From Hirudo medicinalis (lineage: Eukaryota > Annelida > Clitellata > Hirudinida > Hirudinidae): a DNA stretch of 30,814 nucleotides. Positions 11,801-20,690 of this stretch are shown here, piece by piece. A program made the translations under genes and the position numbers. The stretch's first letter is position 1. Each line of letters starts with the position of its first letter. The stretch lies in assembly GCA_011800805.1 (NCBI GenBank), contig MPNW01001041.1, positions 9,503 to 40,316 of the forward strand. The letters run 5' to 3'. Under the pieces are notes generated by a model. It was given only the letters and a program-made list of their open reading frames with translations, was not told the DNA's origin and searched no databases.

Positions 11801-13435
11801 AAAGAAAATATTAAAATCTCAGAAAAATTCTTATGTAATTCATCAATCAAATAATTCATCAAGGAAAAAGCAGCAGCGCAGGTTCTAGTGAAATTTTATA
11901 AAAAATGTTCAAACCAAAAGTCAGCATCACGAGTTTTAATAAAATTCTGTGTAAAAAAATAAATTACAGATAAAATGATTCTTTTGATTCTTTTAATTTG
12001 TTTAAGAGGATATAGTGATTAATAATTTAAAAATATCTTCCATTAATTTCGTGCGACTAAGTTGTCAAGCGACAAGATGTCGTTAAGGCTGGAATTAAGG
12101 AGTGAATGAAGTCTAAAGTTGATAATTCTTTCAAGAGAGGGATTTCCCATCCAACCAAGTCAGACGGGGTTCTGCAAAGTCTACAGCCTCACACCCCTCC
12201 TCAGTAACAACCGCCACAAGAGAGGGCTTGCCCTTGATGGGAAGCTTAAACATGAAGACACCAACCTGGCTTCATCCACCATGTAATTTCCTGATAGGGT
12301 TTTAAATAAAACGTTTTTATGCTTCACATGACTTCAAAGTGATGTAATAAACCATCAGTCCACACATTGTTAAATATATTCACTCAAAATAACAATGAAT
12401 AACAATGTAAATAAAAATAAAGTAAATAATAAGCAGATGCATTATGTTAATTACAATTGTTTTGAAACGAATTATAGGTTTTAACTTAAAGACTAAGCCA
12501 TATTAATGTCGAAGCATTCAAAGTGATTGGATGGCATTTGATTTATTCGAGTTAAAGTAATTAAAGCTTTATTGGTCGTTTTATCATTTCAAAAGGCGTC
12601 AATAATTCAGCAAGTATCGTTTTGTTGAGATTAAGGAACAATTAATTGATGAAATATTGCTGGCATTTTGGATTAATTTAAGCTGTTGTTTGAAATGAAT
12701 CAGGTTTTTTTTACTATTCTTCTCATTTGTCTTCAGAATTGTGGATCCCAGTCAGAAGGAGAACCTGGGCATCATAGTTCAGTACAAGGTCAAGATAAGG
12801 CTTGTCTTAGGGTTTGGGCAAGGGTAAATATCTCTTCTCCTTTGTCATTCTAATCAATTTGAGTAGCAGTTGAGTTAATAAATGGTTCTTTCATTTTAAT
12901 CGTCCCTAGTGACCTTTCTGTTGAGTTGCCATTTACCCTCACCCACCCCAAACCGCCAGAGTCCCCCTGTGAGTCTCGTCCCCCAAGTCGGGTCCTGCAG
13001 CAGTCGTCAGAGCAAGGAAGATCTGATGTAGTCACTGACCTCATCCAACTTGATGCAGAGTAGCAATTAATTTGCTTTTGATTCGAAACTTGATACTGAT
13101 ATCATTAAGATAAAATTTAATAATAGCTGTTTAGTTAAGGCTGGAATTAATTAATTGGATACCTTGTGAATATTAAATTACTAATTTTAGCTTATAAGCC
13201 CGTACAGAAGTTTCGCTGATGAATCAATGCCTTTTAGAATATATGTATTTACCTAATAATAGTCATTATTCAACAATTCCTTCGCAGGTATTTTGATTTC
13301 ATTCTCGTGTTCTACGAATGTCCTAATTGAAACATTTATAGATGTACTCCTCGCCAGGATGATGACTTCATATTCGAGGACTTCGCTCGACTTCGACTGA
13401 AGGGTCATGAGTCAGAAGACCCTGACCACATGTAA
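2217..13435 (+). CDS. ARRB: Beta-arrestin (non-visual arrestin), 12 exons, complete
   Basis: Binds phosphorylated, active G-protein-coupled receptors at the plasma membrane, uncouples G protein and recruits clathrin and AP2. Exons: 2217-2278, 2388-2418, 2512-2572, 7551-7801, 9247-9306, 9697-9900, 11117-11201, 11306-11382, 12164-12282, 12737-12823, 12910-13059, 13342-13435. They join in phase to 426 codons, close to vertebrate beta-arrestins (about 410-420). Seen: N-domain strands [10 protein letters not shown] and [13 protein letters not shown]; finger loop [16 protein letters not shown] at residues 78-93; [17 protein letters not shown] starting the C-domain; [30 protein letters not shown]; clathrin box LIQLD at 390-394; AP2 motif F407, F410, R414 within FEDFARLR. 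These tail motifs mark a beta-arrestin rather than a short visual arrestin. The ATG begins the first in-phase exon. Intron 7 has a GC donor. Confidence 0.96.
2751..3074. repeat. Compound (TTG/TTA/TCG)n triplet microsatellite in arrestin intron 3
   Basis: Over 300 bases of almost unbroken triplets. TTA and TTG blocks alternate, then there are ATC/ATT-type blocks near 2890-2910, TTATCG and TTACCG blocks to about 2975, TTGTCG blocks, then TCATTG/TCATTA and TTA again. All six frames are open over long stretches, giving low-complexity peptides of no significance. Confidence 0.95.
3231..3286. repeat. 21-base direct repeat, 2.6 copies
   Basis: Copies start at 3231, 3252 and 3273 (partial). Each carries the palindromic core ttaattaatta preceded by attca-gag. 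It lies in arrestin intron 3. Confidence 0.8.
3473..3510. repeat. (AAT)n microsatellite
   Basis: AAT repeats with two AAC interruptions in arrestin intron 3. A strongly AT-biased patch of TATAAT-like words follows at 3717-3810. Confidence 0.9.
3811..3857. repeat. (ATT/ATC/GTC)n microsatellite
   Basis: ATT units change to ATC and then GTC units. It ends about 50 bases before the first copy of the duplicated segment at 3909. Confidence 0.9.
3909..4007. repeat. About 99-base direct repeat, copy 1
   Basis: About 72 bases of unique sequence, starting gaactcttaagatgag and ending catgcacacct, then (ATT)n. It is identical by eye to 5567-5665; the two copies lie 1658 bases apart. The ATT tract after copy 1 continues, with interruptions, to about 4095. 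Confidence 0.95.
4317..4384. repeat. GGAT/GATA tetranucleotide-like repeat
   Basis: Degenerate run of ggtggat, gatagat and ggatggat units in arrestin intron 3. It is the only clearly non-triplet microsatellite in the cluster. Confidence 0.8.
4511..4574. repeat. (ATC/GTC)n microsatellite just before a splice acceptor
   Basis: TCATCATCG and CGTCGTC units lead into ttttcctcttcag at 4575-4587, so this pyrimidine-rich triplet tract lies immediately upstream of the polypyrimidine stretch of the GRAM-like exon. Confidence 0.9.
4588..4721 (+). CDS. Orphan exon like a myotubularin-type GRAM/PH domain, inside arrestin intron 3
   Basis: Seen: a 134-base open segment with acceptor tcttcag before it and donor gtaaat after it. 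It enters with two bases of a split codon and leaves in phase 0, encoding 44 residues that include [25 protein letters not shown] and EDAG. Known: myotubularin-family GRAM/PH domains begin with a PGE-like turn, and their core strands read like GxLxxTNFRLxFL. Inference: one exon of a phosphoinositide phosphatase-like gene, perhaps of the MTMR10/12 type. No partner exon was found nearby and no arrestin has this sequence. A donor-compatible join into arrestin exon 4 fails in phase, since exon 4 expects phase 1 and this exon leaves in phase 0. It could be a nested gene, an exon carried in by duplication, or an assembly misjoin. Confidence 0.5.
4802..5106. repeat. Two GAT/GAC microsatellites and a run of ten G
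   Basis: GATGATGAC-type tracts at 4802-4840 and about 5056-5106 flank a homopolymer of ten G at 4856-4865. Both tracts are the reverse complement in type of the ATC/GTC arrays on either side. Confidence 0.85.
5448..5566. repeat. (CTA)n microsatellite ending in an unresolved base
   Basis: Nearly pure CTA triplets for about 118 bases, then a single N at 5566. The next base begins the second copy of the 99-base repeat. Confidence 0.95.
5567..5665. repeat. About 99-base direct repeat, copy 2
   Basis: Same sequence as 3909-4007 with no difference seen by eye. It starts directly after the N at 5566. Confidence 0.95.
5641..5822. repeat. (ATT)n(ATC)n(ATT)n(GTT/GTC)n compound microsatellite
   Basis: A pure ATT block, then ATC/GTC with short interruptions, then ATT, then GTT and GTC. 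It overlaps the triplet end of repeat copy 2. Confidence 0.95.
6111..6315. repeat. (GTT/GTC)n and (GAT/GAC)n microsatellites
   Basis: A GTT/GTC tract at 6111-6171 is followed 90 bases later by a GAT/GAC tract at 6261-6315. The rest of intron 3 between here and 6950 has no recognised element. Confidence 0.85.
6951..7032. repeat. (TTG/TTA)n with a 30-base higher-order unit
   Basis: Units at 6951-6980 and 6981-7010 are identical, and a 20-base partial third copy follows. Each unit has the same order of TTG and TTA triplets, so whole blocks were copied, not single triplets. Confidence 0.9.
7170..7397. repeat. (ATT)n and (AAT)n microsatellites
   Basis: An ATT tract at 7170-7213, then AAT tracts at 7300-7326, 7340-7368 and 7384-7396. 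The AAT tracts are separated by related spacers containing ggatcgtt and gaatcatt; gatgtaatattaataat near 7293 recurs as aatgtaatattaataat near 7376. Confidence 0.9.
8200..8304. repeat. (ATC)n microsatellite in arrestin intron 4
   Basis: ATC triplets with AGC and TTC interruptions, then GTC units at the end. Confidence 0.95.
8560..8641. repeat. (GAT/GGT/GAC)n microsatellite before the relic exon
   Basis: GATGATGATGAC units with GGTGGT and GACGAC blocks run directly into the acceptor-like sequence of the exon 5 relic at 8642. Confidence 0.95.
8642..8679 (+). pseudogene. Partial copy of arrestin exon 5 with its acceptor
   Basis: Seen: tgattttgcag then cttccatcgtgcatgtcag at 8653 onward. True exon 5 has tcatttttacag then cttccatcatgcactccag at 9247. 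By hand, 21 of the first 27 exon bases agree, and both copies follow a GAT-type microsatellite. After about 8679 the similarity stops and no donor site follows in frame. Inference: a local duplication of the intron end plus the first part of exon 5, now decayed. It keeps a plausible acceptor and might act as a decoy splice site. Confidence 0.75.
8826..8868. repeat. (AAT)n microsatellite
   Basis: Pure AAT run, followed by AT-rich intron sequence that leads to an (ATT)n tract at 9090-9117. Confidence 0.95.
9186..9234. repeat. (GAT)n-like microsatellite before arrestin exon 5
   Basis: Interrupted GATGATGAA, GATGACAAT and GGTGAT units end 12 bases before the exon 5 start, the same arrangement as before the relic at 8642. 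Confidence 0.85.
10114..10174. repeat. (GAT/GAC)n microsatellite in arrestin intron 6
   Basis: GAT triplets with a central GATGAC block. A more degenerate GATAAT/GATGAC stretch at about 10811-10912 is the last microsatellite of the cluster. The rest of intron 6 (9901-11116) shows no gene. Confidence 0.9.
11202..11305 (+). other. Arrestin intron 7 with a non-canonical GC donor
   Basis: The exon ends AAAATTTCAG and the intron begins gcaaga; the acceptor is tcaag before TGAGGCAATACG. The join gives [15 protein letters not shown], the conserved arrestin sequence, and no GT nearby keeps the phase. GC-AG introns are a known minor class with strong flanking consensus, which fits CAG|gcaaga. Confidence 0.85.
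11383..12163. other. Arrestin intron 8
   Basis: AT-rich intron of 781 bases between donor gtatgt and acceptor gtcag. It holds no microsatellite array or recognisable element, unlike the upstream introns. Confidence 0.8.
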
Positions 13436-14049
13436 TCGCATCCTGAGGCCAAAGAGCCTTAAGGGGTCACATCCCAGGTGGAAGTTCGGACTGGAAGATT
13501 AACTTCTCGTCATCCCAACAGTTTTTTCTTTCAACAAATGATATTTTTTTAGCTTTTTCCATTGACTCCTTGAAGCATGTCCAAGAGCACGACAAGATTT
13601 GGTTGCTTAGTGAAAACACACAAAAAAAATCGTTTCCAGTAACATACTATTCGTATACTCATTTCCGGCTTTGTGTGTTTGTGCCCTGCAGACAAATGTT
13701 AAATCTGTTTACAATGAAGCACTGGTTGTTATGTTGTCTATTTGTAGTTTTAAACATTTTTATGTGCCGCATCTGTAACCTTAGAAACAAAGTCATATTT
13801 TATACAAGAATTATTCCACGTGTCAGTGGCGTTTCTCAGTCATTTAAATCAAGATGGTCAGAAAAAATATTGAATCAAAATAGTTATGCAGTAACACCAC
13901 AACAACAATATCAATAATAATAACTCACAGAAAACACAATGATCACAAGGGTCAATACAATCAAATAAATTCAAGTTAATATGCTGAGTCCGTCTGCAGT
14001 GAGTTTGGACAAAAAGAATGATTTGAAACAGTTCAAGAATTATCAGCTA
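13436..14049. other. Convergent 3' region of arrestin (+) and eIF4G (-)
   Basis: The two stop codons are 614 bases apart and face each other. A frame of 115 codons at 13570-13917 has no recognised similarity, and I treat it as arrestin 3' UTR. Confidence 0.6.
13964..13969 (+). terminator. Candidate polyadenylation signal of arrestin
   Basis: AATAAA about 530 bases after the arrestin stop codon. It is the clearest signal on this strand before the eIF4G terminal exon. Confidence 0.4.
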
Positions 14050-17000
14050 TCACTGGTGATACTCGTCTTCTGACAAATGAAGCCATTCAAAAAACTTGCT
14101 GACAGATTCCTTGGCAACACCCTTCCCTGGCACTGAGGTGGAGTCGTCCGAGTAGTACCAACTGTCGAAGACTTCTTCCGACACGACATCTTCATGGTAG
14201 AAAACATCAAAAAAGCTCCTTAGCACACCTGAACGGACGAGAGAGTTATTAAGTTACAAGTATTGAGTCATAGTTTCATAACATAAGTTTTGTAATGCAA
14301 TTGAATGATAATGGAGAACAAAATATAAATTGTAACCGTAAGGATGGTCGATGTTGCAGACGAATTCTTGTGTGGCATTGAGAAGCTCCAGTTCTAAGCC
14401 ATTCTCCTCTGCAAATCTCTTCAGGTAACCACAGGAATCCTTTAACTTGCACAGGTCGACAGATGGAGGTTCATCTGATAATATAATAATACCATATTAT
14501 ATTGTTTTAAAGTTAGTTTGGTATTTTTTGTGCCATAAATAAAATGTACACAGACTCAATGTGACCCTCTTTCCAATGAGCTTTACCAACATCTTCATGT
14601 ACTCAATTCTCTCCAGCCTGTCATCCTTCAATGCTTCCTGTTGAGATCATCTTACAAATAACAAGATTTTCCAAATAAAATAAAATAAAAACTTAATTTT
14701 GAACTTAAATTTAAATTTTGTGAAACATTATTCTTCAAAACCTTTTCTAGCTCCTGTAATTCTAGCTCAGGAAACCAATCTTCAGCGAGCAGGATATTTT
14801 GAAGGTCTTTATAATAAGCCGTGCACTCGGTGCATACCTGCTGAGATAAGGAGGGAATGAATCATGGGAGCATCTGGTATTAGAAGTCGATTCCTACCGC
14901 ATCCCTGTTGGTCCGGTTCATCAGCATCTCTTCCAAGAGGCATTGAGGGTTCACTTTCCTGACATTCAAGTACACATCCACAGATTCATCAAAGCCCTAG
15001 AAACATTGAACTTTTGAAATTACATTTAGTTGTTAAATGATACGACGTGCAGATTATTTATTTGTATTTCACCTTTTTATCTTGTATGACCTTCACCATG
15101 TTAGAGAATATTTTCATTAACTTCTTAAAATGGTTAGTAACCAATGAGGAATTTTCCCAAAACATTTTGCTTATAATTCCTTCTGGATCGGAAAGCACGA
15201 CTCTGAACAATATTTCGGCAAGATATTCCCAAACTTTAGGAATGTCAATTTCAAGATCTTCCGAGCACCTAAGTATTCCCTCGACGCTGTAAAGTCGTGT
15301 TCGTAAAGTGTAATTACATCACCATCACCAAAATAACTCATTTCAGACCAACCTGCTCACAAAAGAGTCAGAAGATAGGTGCTTATTTGACAGAGCAAAG
15401 ATGAAAAGCTCTCCAAGTTTTGATCTATCTGTGAAGTTCTTTTCCAAGCTTTGAGTTATCAGAGCCTCACAGCATTTTGAAACTGCTGCTTGCATCTCTT
15501 CAAAGAACATGGCAGCTTCCTAAGCATGAACAAATTACTATTGTATTTGTCAATTGCAGCAGGCTGCATCAGAAATGTTTTATTTACAGAAATTTGAGAA
15601 CGTCAGTAGCCATAAATGTTTTGTATTTCAGATAATGTAATAATTAGAAAGGATTCCCAAAAAAATGTTCTTGTGGACCGAGTTATTAAGTCAAGGAGTT
15701 CAAATGTGGTGCGAATAACAGAGGAGTGACAACAAAGCAGAAGCTCTGAATAAGTGCTGCAACTTCACACATCCAGTGAAAGTCTTTCAACCACAAAACA
15801 ACATGAATTTATGTTGCATCATAAAAATAAGTGTAAATAAAATAATTATCATCAAATGAAATTTAATAACTTAATTAAATTGATGATAAGGTAGATGGAT
15901 AGATGGGATGGTGATGCAATTTCTAAACACGATTATCTTGATTACCAAATCAAATAATAATAACCTCAAAATCTTCCACATTAAGGTACTCATTCAGGAA
16001 ATTGGTGCATTTCCTTTCCAACTGATCAGGTGATAGCTCATCCAGGTGACTCCTCAGACCAATAACATCGCGTTCATCATCTAGTGGGGTTTTTAGGGAA
16101 TCCTCTGAGATTGTTTCTGAGGTTGGTTTCTCTTTGAGGTGAGTTTTGGATTCAAGTGTGTTGCTGATGTTGTTATGTTCAATTGGCTTGCTGTCCAGTC
16201 AAAAATTTGAAGATAACTTTTCAATTCACAACTGATTAGAAATTTATCCTTGGAAATATTACAAATAGATTTGGATGTTTTCACTTATTTAAAATAATAT
16301 AATTTTCTCGACAACACTTATTCCAAAGGTTATCATTAAAGAAATACACTAAATGCAATAATTTAGAATGTGAATTAATAATTTTAATGTGAGTTTTGAG
16401 TCTCAAACATCAATAATCCTCTCTCACCTTGGTTTAATCTTCATGTTTCTATTTAAAATTGTGGGAGGAGTTTTAAACCAAGAGTTGTCTTTGACTTCAG
16501 GGCATTTTGTTGTCATTCCAAACTGTTTCTGAGAATATGAAAAGCTCCTTGGCAACGTGCTGCACAGTTTGCTTTCGTCATTGGAAATTGATTTTTTGAC
16601 TGGAGAATCAATGACATCAAAGTTGCTTCTGTTGATCGAGAGGCTACTCTGCCTTAGAAATTGAGGCTTTGAGTTGGCATGTCTTGGAATCCAGTTATTC
16701 TGAAACATCGAATTCAAGTTATAAACTTCCTTGGAAAAGTATGAGATGAATAATTATAATAAATAAGGAGGCAAATAATTAATCATGCATGATGAATCAC
16801 CTCACGAAGTTCGATAATGTCTCTCAACATGAACCTGATTCTCGAAGAAATGTCCTTCTTGTTGAGAATGTCTGAGATTCTCTTGAAATACTGATCTATT
16901 CGTGGCTGAATAGAGAATTTGAGCGTGCATTACAATGTAATTTTCGTCACAAACCCATAATTGTGCCACAAACCTTGGATCGAAGGAAGTCAATCTTTCT

Positions 17001-20000
17001 GCCGACAACAGTCAACATCTTGCACAAACTCTCTAACCTGTCTTCATCATTACGGTACCTGAACAAGAAAGACAAACATCATCTAATTTGTCCATATCTT
17101 AGAGATGAAAGCACATGAACCAACTTGAGCAAGTCCATGATGCATTGGTGAATTACAACCTCTTGCAACATATCCTGCATGTACAACTCTCCTATGAACC
17201 TTTCAATCAGATATTTACACATTGAAATGTTCAAATCTACAGCTCTTTTAAGCAGTCACAAATCCACATCACTCATTGGAACATTGCCAAAGTCACCTTA
17301 TATTTCCAAGAGTTCTTTTTTTTTTAAAGACATCCAAATCACCTTCACCTTTATCGTTTGGTCCGAGTTCCTGTATCAATTAGAGGCTACTTTATTTTTA
17401 GGTTAACAAGCAGTTGCAGGGATTAAGGGACATATCCCCCCCACATTCAAAGAAAAACTAGGTACACGAGGTGATTTTTTGCACAAAACAACAAACAATA
17501 ACAACAACACGTCCTAGTTAATATTTGGCAAACAACACCAAAGATTGACTCGCAGGTGTTAGGGGATCACTATCATGCTCTCCATATTTGTCTTTCTCGA
17601 ATTCATGTTGACACCTGGTGATGATGAGGTCTTTAAAACTCACAAACTTTGCTGGTCCATGGGTGGTCGGCACTGCCCACTTGAACAGTGAAATGACATT
17701 TGTCAATATTTGCACAATTTTCAGTCATTAATTATTTCATTCTTTGATTTTAATGAAATGTGATTTCTTCATAAAATTTTAAACTGCCAGAAGAAATTGT
17801 GCCCAGCAAGTTAAATTGTCGATGCAAGCACAAGAAATCCCAGACCCAAAAGACTCCAATTCATTGTTTATTTAAATTTGATTATGATTATGATTGTTCA
17901 AGATTGTATGCTTTCAATTGTTTTAAGACTTTACGAAGTTTCATCTCACGATTCAAAAAAGCATCAAAATAATTGCATCAGCTCTAAAACAGAAACTGAA
18001 AATAGACTCACCTTGGAAAATTTTTTAGAAAGCGCAGCGTACAATTCAGAAAAATTTGGCTCCGTCACGGCCTGCAACCAATGGCAAGAGAGAGTCTGAG
18101 GTTAAAAGTAAACAGTTGAGGTTTGAGGGTGAAAAACCTTTTCAAAGATGACGTTTATGCATGTCTTCATGATTTCTTCGTCCTTGACCGGCAGCCGAGA
18201 GATCTGGTGCGAGACGCTTTCAAAATTTCTTGCCGACAATTTGTTCAGCAGCCCTCTGAGTTTGTCGCGAACATCCTGCTGGGATACAATAACAGAATAA
18301 AAGTAAAGTACAACGTGATGAGAAAAGAAGTCATCAGGTGATGGAAGCGATGTAAGACCGATGTGCTTTGAGATTGGTCAATCATTTAATATTGTAACTT
18401 CGGGGCCTTCATTTCAATTCTTTTCAATTATTGATTTTTATGAAAAATGATTGAAATATCTTTTAAAGTTGTTTGGTTTAAAAATCACATCATTTTGTTA
18501 ATCAATAATCAATTAATCGGGTGCTGTCTTTTACGTTTTTGAACCAAACGTTACCTTCTTAAATATCATGCTTTATTTTTTCCATTACATCCATCTTAAG
18601 AATATGATTTTATGGAAACATTGAGTCACAAAAATGTAACCAAATTACGAATAAATACTCACAGAAATTCTGTTAAGTAATAAAAAAATCAATAAAACTA
18701 GGACCACCAAACAAATAATTGCTGCACGCTTCAATACATTTACGACAGATGAGGGTAAATTACTTTCGGACGCGTGCGGAGTCGTAACCTTGAAACTCTC
18801 GTGAATCCCCTCAGATGAAGTCGTCTTGACGGAAGCTGCTCTCCATGCATTCTTTGAGGTGTGGAGCCTCACTTCAGAGCTGAGATTCAAGCTTATGATC
18901 TTCCTCGCCGGTTCCGATCGTTTCTTCTTCGGAGCAGACGACGACGACGACGACTTGCTTCCTCTGGATCGTGCAGACGACTTCTTGGGCGACTGTTGGC
19001 GGCAACTTGCAGAGATGAAGATCGGGGCAGAGAGGAGCGATAGGTCGGGGATGCGAATCGGTGCATTCGCTAATGACAACACAGGCTGTTGAAGCAAAAG
19101 TCAAAGCAAGTTTCATGTAGTATATTGATTCCTTGATACATCAGCTGAGAATAAACATGTGGCTCATGGTGAAACTCAATGTTTTCTTACAACTTATTCG
19201 TTGATAGCGGGAATGTTTCAAACTTCTCATTAGAACATTTATTCAATAAAGTTGGAGAAAAAATTGTTTACCTTGCATAAGATAATGCCTGGAATACTGG
19301 GAAGGTTTTTGGGCTTTTCGAGAGAAGGGGGAATCTTTCTCAATTCCAACAGATAATCGCTTGTGTAACTTTGTCTTTCTGCATTAAAATGGATTTTGCA
19401 TTTAAAATAAAATTAAAAGTATTAAGAACAATTTACCATCAGCAAGTTCTAAATATTAGTAAAAATATCAGTTGAATTGAGGTAATATTTCATGTGGGAC
19501 TGACTTTCCTAATACCCAATTGTGTTAATCTTAATATTGCAACAAATTTTCCATAAACATTTATCACTCATCTTTGTCATGGCTTTGTTACTTAAAGTTA
19601 AATGCTACAACAAATTTCATTAAAAATCTCTAATCAATGAAGACATATTTTAAGGTGAATCCAAACACACCGTGTCAAAAAAGGTGAGTCATTCAAATCA
19701 TTTAAAACACATCAGCAAGGGCAATTCTTTAAAAACTAAATCAAGCTGTACTTGTTTGAAGTGTACTGTCTTTGTCTGACATAGGAGACATGGTACCCTG
19801 GGATCCTGCAGTATCTCTCCATCCCCTCTCACTGTTTGTCCTCACTATCTCTCTGTTGGGAGGATAGTCGGGACTCTTTGTGACTAAGGACGTGTTGTGA
19901 ACACAGAACTTGTCGAGATGCAAATGTCTGGGACGACGTGCACTGAAGCCAACTTTACCAGCCAATGACTTGTTTGTCTCAATGATGTTATCATCGGGCG

Positions 20001-20690
20001 ACTTGGAAGAACTCTTGCAAATGACTGAGGAAAATGTATTTTTAAATGATTTAAATTTTTACAAAATTGTAAATTTAAAAAGTTTTAGAGTATATAGAAA
20101 GGTGAAGATGTGAATAAACACTTTTCAAACAGTGTTCATTTATTCTTACTAAGATGAAACTTGAAAATCTGAAAAGTTTAGAAATGATGTGAATCGCTAT
20201 CATAAAAGTGGAACCGGGAAGTTGCTGTAAGCATAAACCGATATATTGCATCAACTTTGATTCATAACTTTATCACTGAATTTACAAAATGCAGTGACAT
20301 TGCAAATGTTATCACTGAATTAAATCCAACTAGGCACAACTAGGCACATTTTCAAAAAAACATTTCATGACATTCTTTCCAGAAATTTACTAAATTTTGT
20401 CATTTTCTAATGACAAACTTCTTAAACAAATTTCAAGTGCACCTCATAAAACTCATAAGCAGCAAAGTGCTCAAAAATAAAGCAATTAAACAAACTGCAC
20501 AAAAGAAGAAATATAATGCGCACGAAATATGTAAATAATAACCTGAATTATTTACGTGAGACTCGTTTCTTGTTCCAGCGATTTCGTTTGCATTGGTGTT
20601 GATATTTAACTTGTTTCGATTTGAATTCCTCCAATATTTATTCCTCATGTTGTTATTTCTCTGTTCTCGTTTTACATTGCATGAATCCAT
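14050..20690 (-). CDS. eIF4G: Eukaryotic translation initiation factor 4G, 20 exons, complete
   Basis: Cytoplasmic scaffold joining cap-binding eIF4E, helicase eIF4A and eIF3. Exons, 5' to 3' on the minus strand: 20690-20543, 20024-19752, 19378-19272, 19085-18789, 18275-18138, 18071-18012, 17679-17539, 17370-17297, 17199-17125, 17058-16974, 16905-16801, 16699-16428, 16190-15965, 15519-15353, 15286-15073, 14996-14898, 14837-14742, 14637-14556, 14474-14337, 14228-14050. They join in phase to 991 codons plus stop. Seen: eIF4E-binding motif YTSDYLL at residues 145-151 (YxxxxL-hydrophobic); EPARKII then KNAW near 235-257; MIF4G about 276-505, with LNKL, EPNFSELY, LGNIRFIGELY and SSRIRFMLRD; MA3 about 645-794, with LEIDIPKVWEYLAEI; W2 about 795-991, ending FFEWLHLSEDEYHQ. 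Odd: human eIF4G1 is about 1600 residues, so the N-terminus is short and I see no PABP-binding site. The eIF4E motif argues against the DAP5 paralogue. The ATG is the first in the first in-phase exon. Confidence 0.96.
15520..15964. other. eIF4G intron between the MA3 exons
   Basis: Donor gttatt and acceptor cttag on the minus strand. AT-rich, with no other recognised content. Confidence 0.75.
18276..18788. other. eIF4G intron before the first MIF4G exon
   Basis: Minus-strand donor gttacg at 18788 and acceptor cccagcag next to 18276. No embedded gene or repeat is seen. Confidence 0.75.
18941..18958 (-). repeat. Coding (TCG)n tract in eIF4G exon 4
   Basis: On the coding strand, five TCG codons and a TCT give a run of six serines at about residues 221-226, inside a basic, Ser-rich linker between the eIF4E motif and MIF4G. 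It is the same triplet class (TCG/CGA) as many arrestin intron arrays. Confidence 0.85.
20025..20542. other. eIF4G intron 1
   Basis: AT-rich intron between donor AATTCAG|gttatt and acceptor tcctcag on the minus strand. Short frames inside it show no family resemblance. Confidence 0.75.

Noticed and set aside
13570..13917. 115-codon frame (+) after arrestin
   Set aside because: No family resemblance, no splice support, and it lies where the arrestin 3' UTR is expected.
18826..19092. 88-codon frame (+) opposite eIF4G exon 4
   Set aside because: Antisense shadow of a conserved exon; its acidic run is just the reverse of the TCG serine codons.
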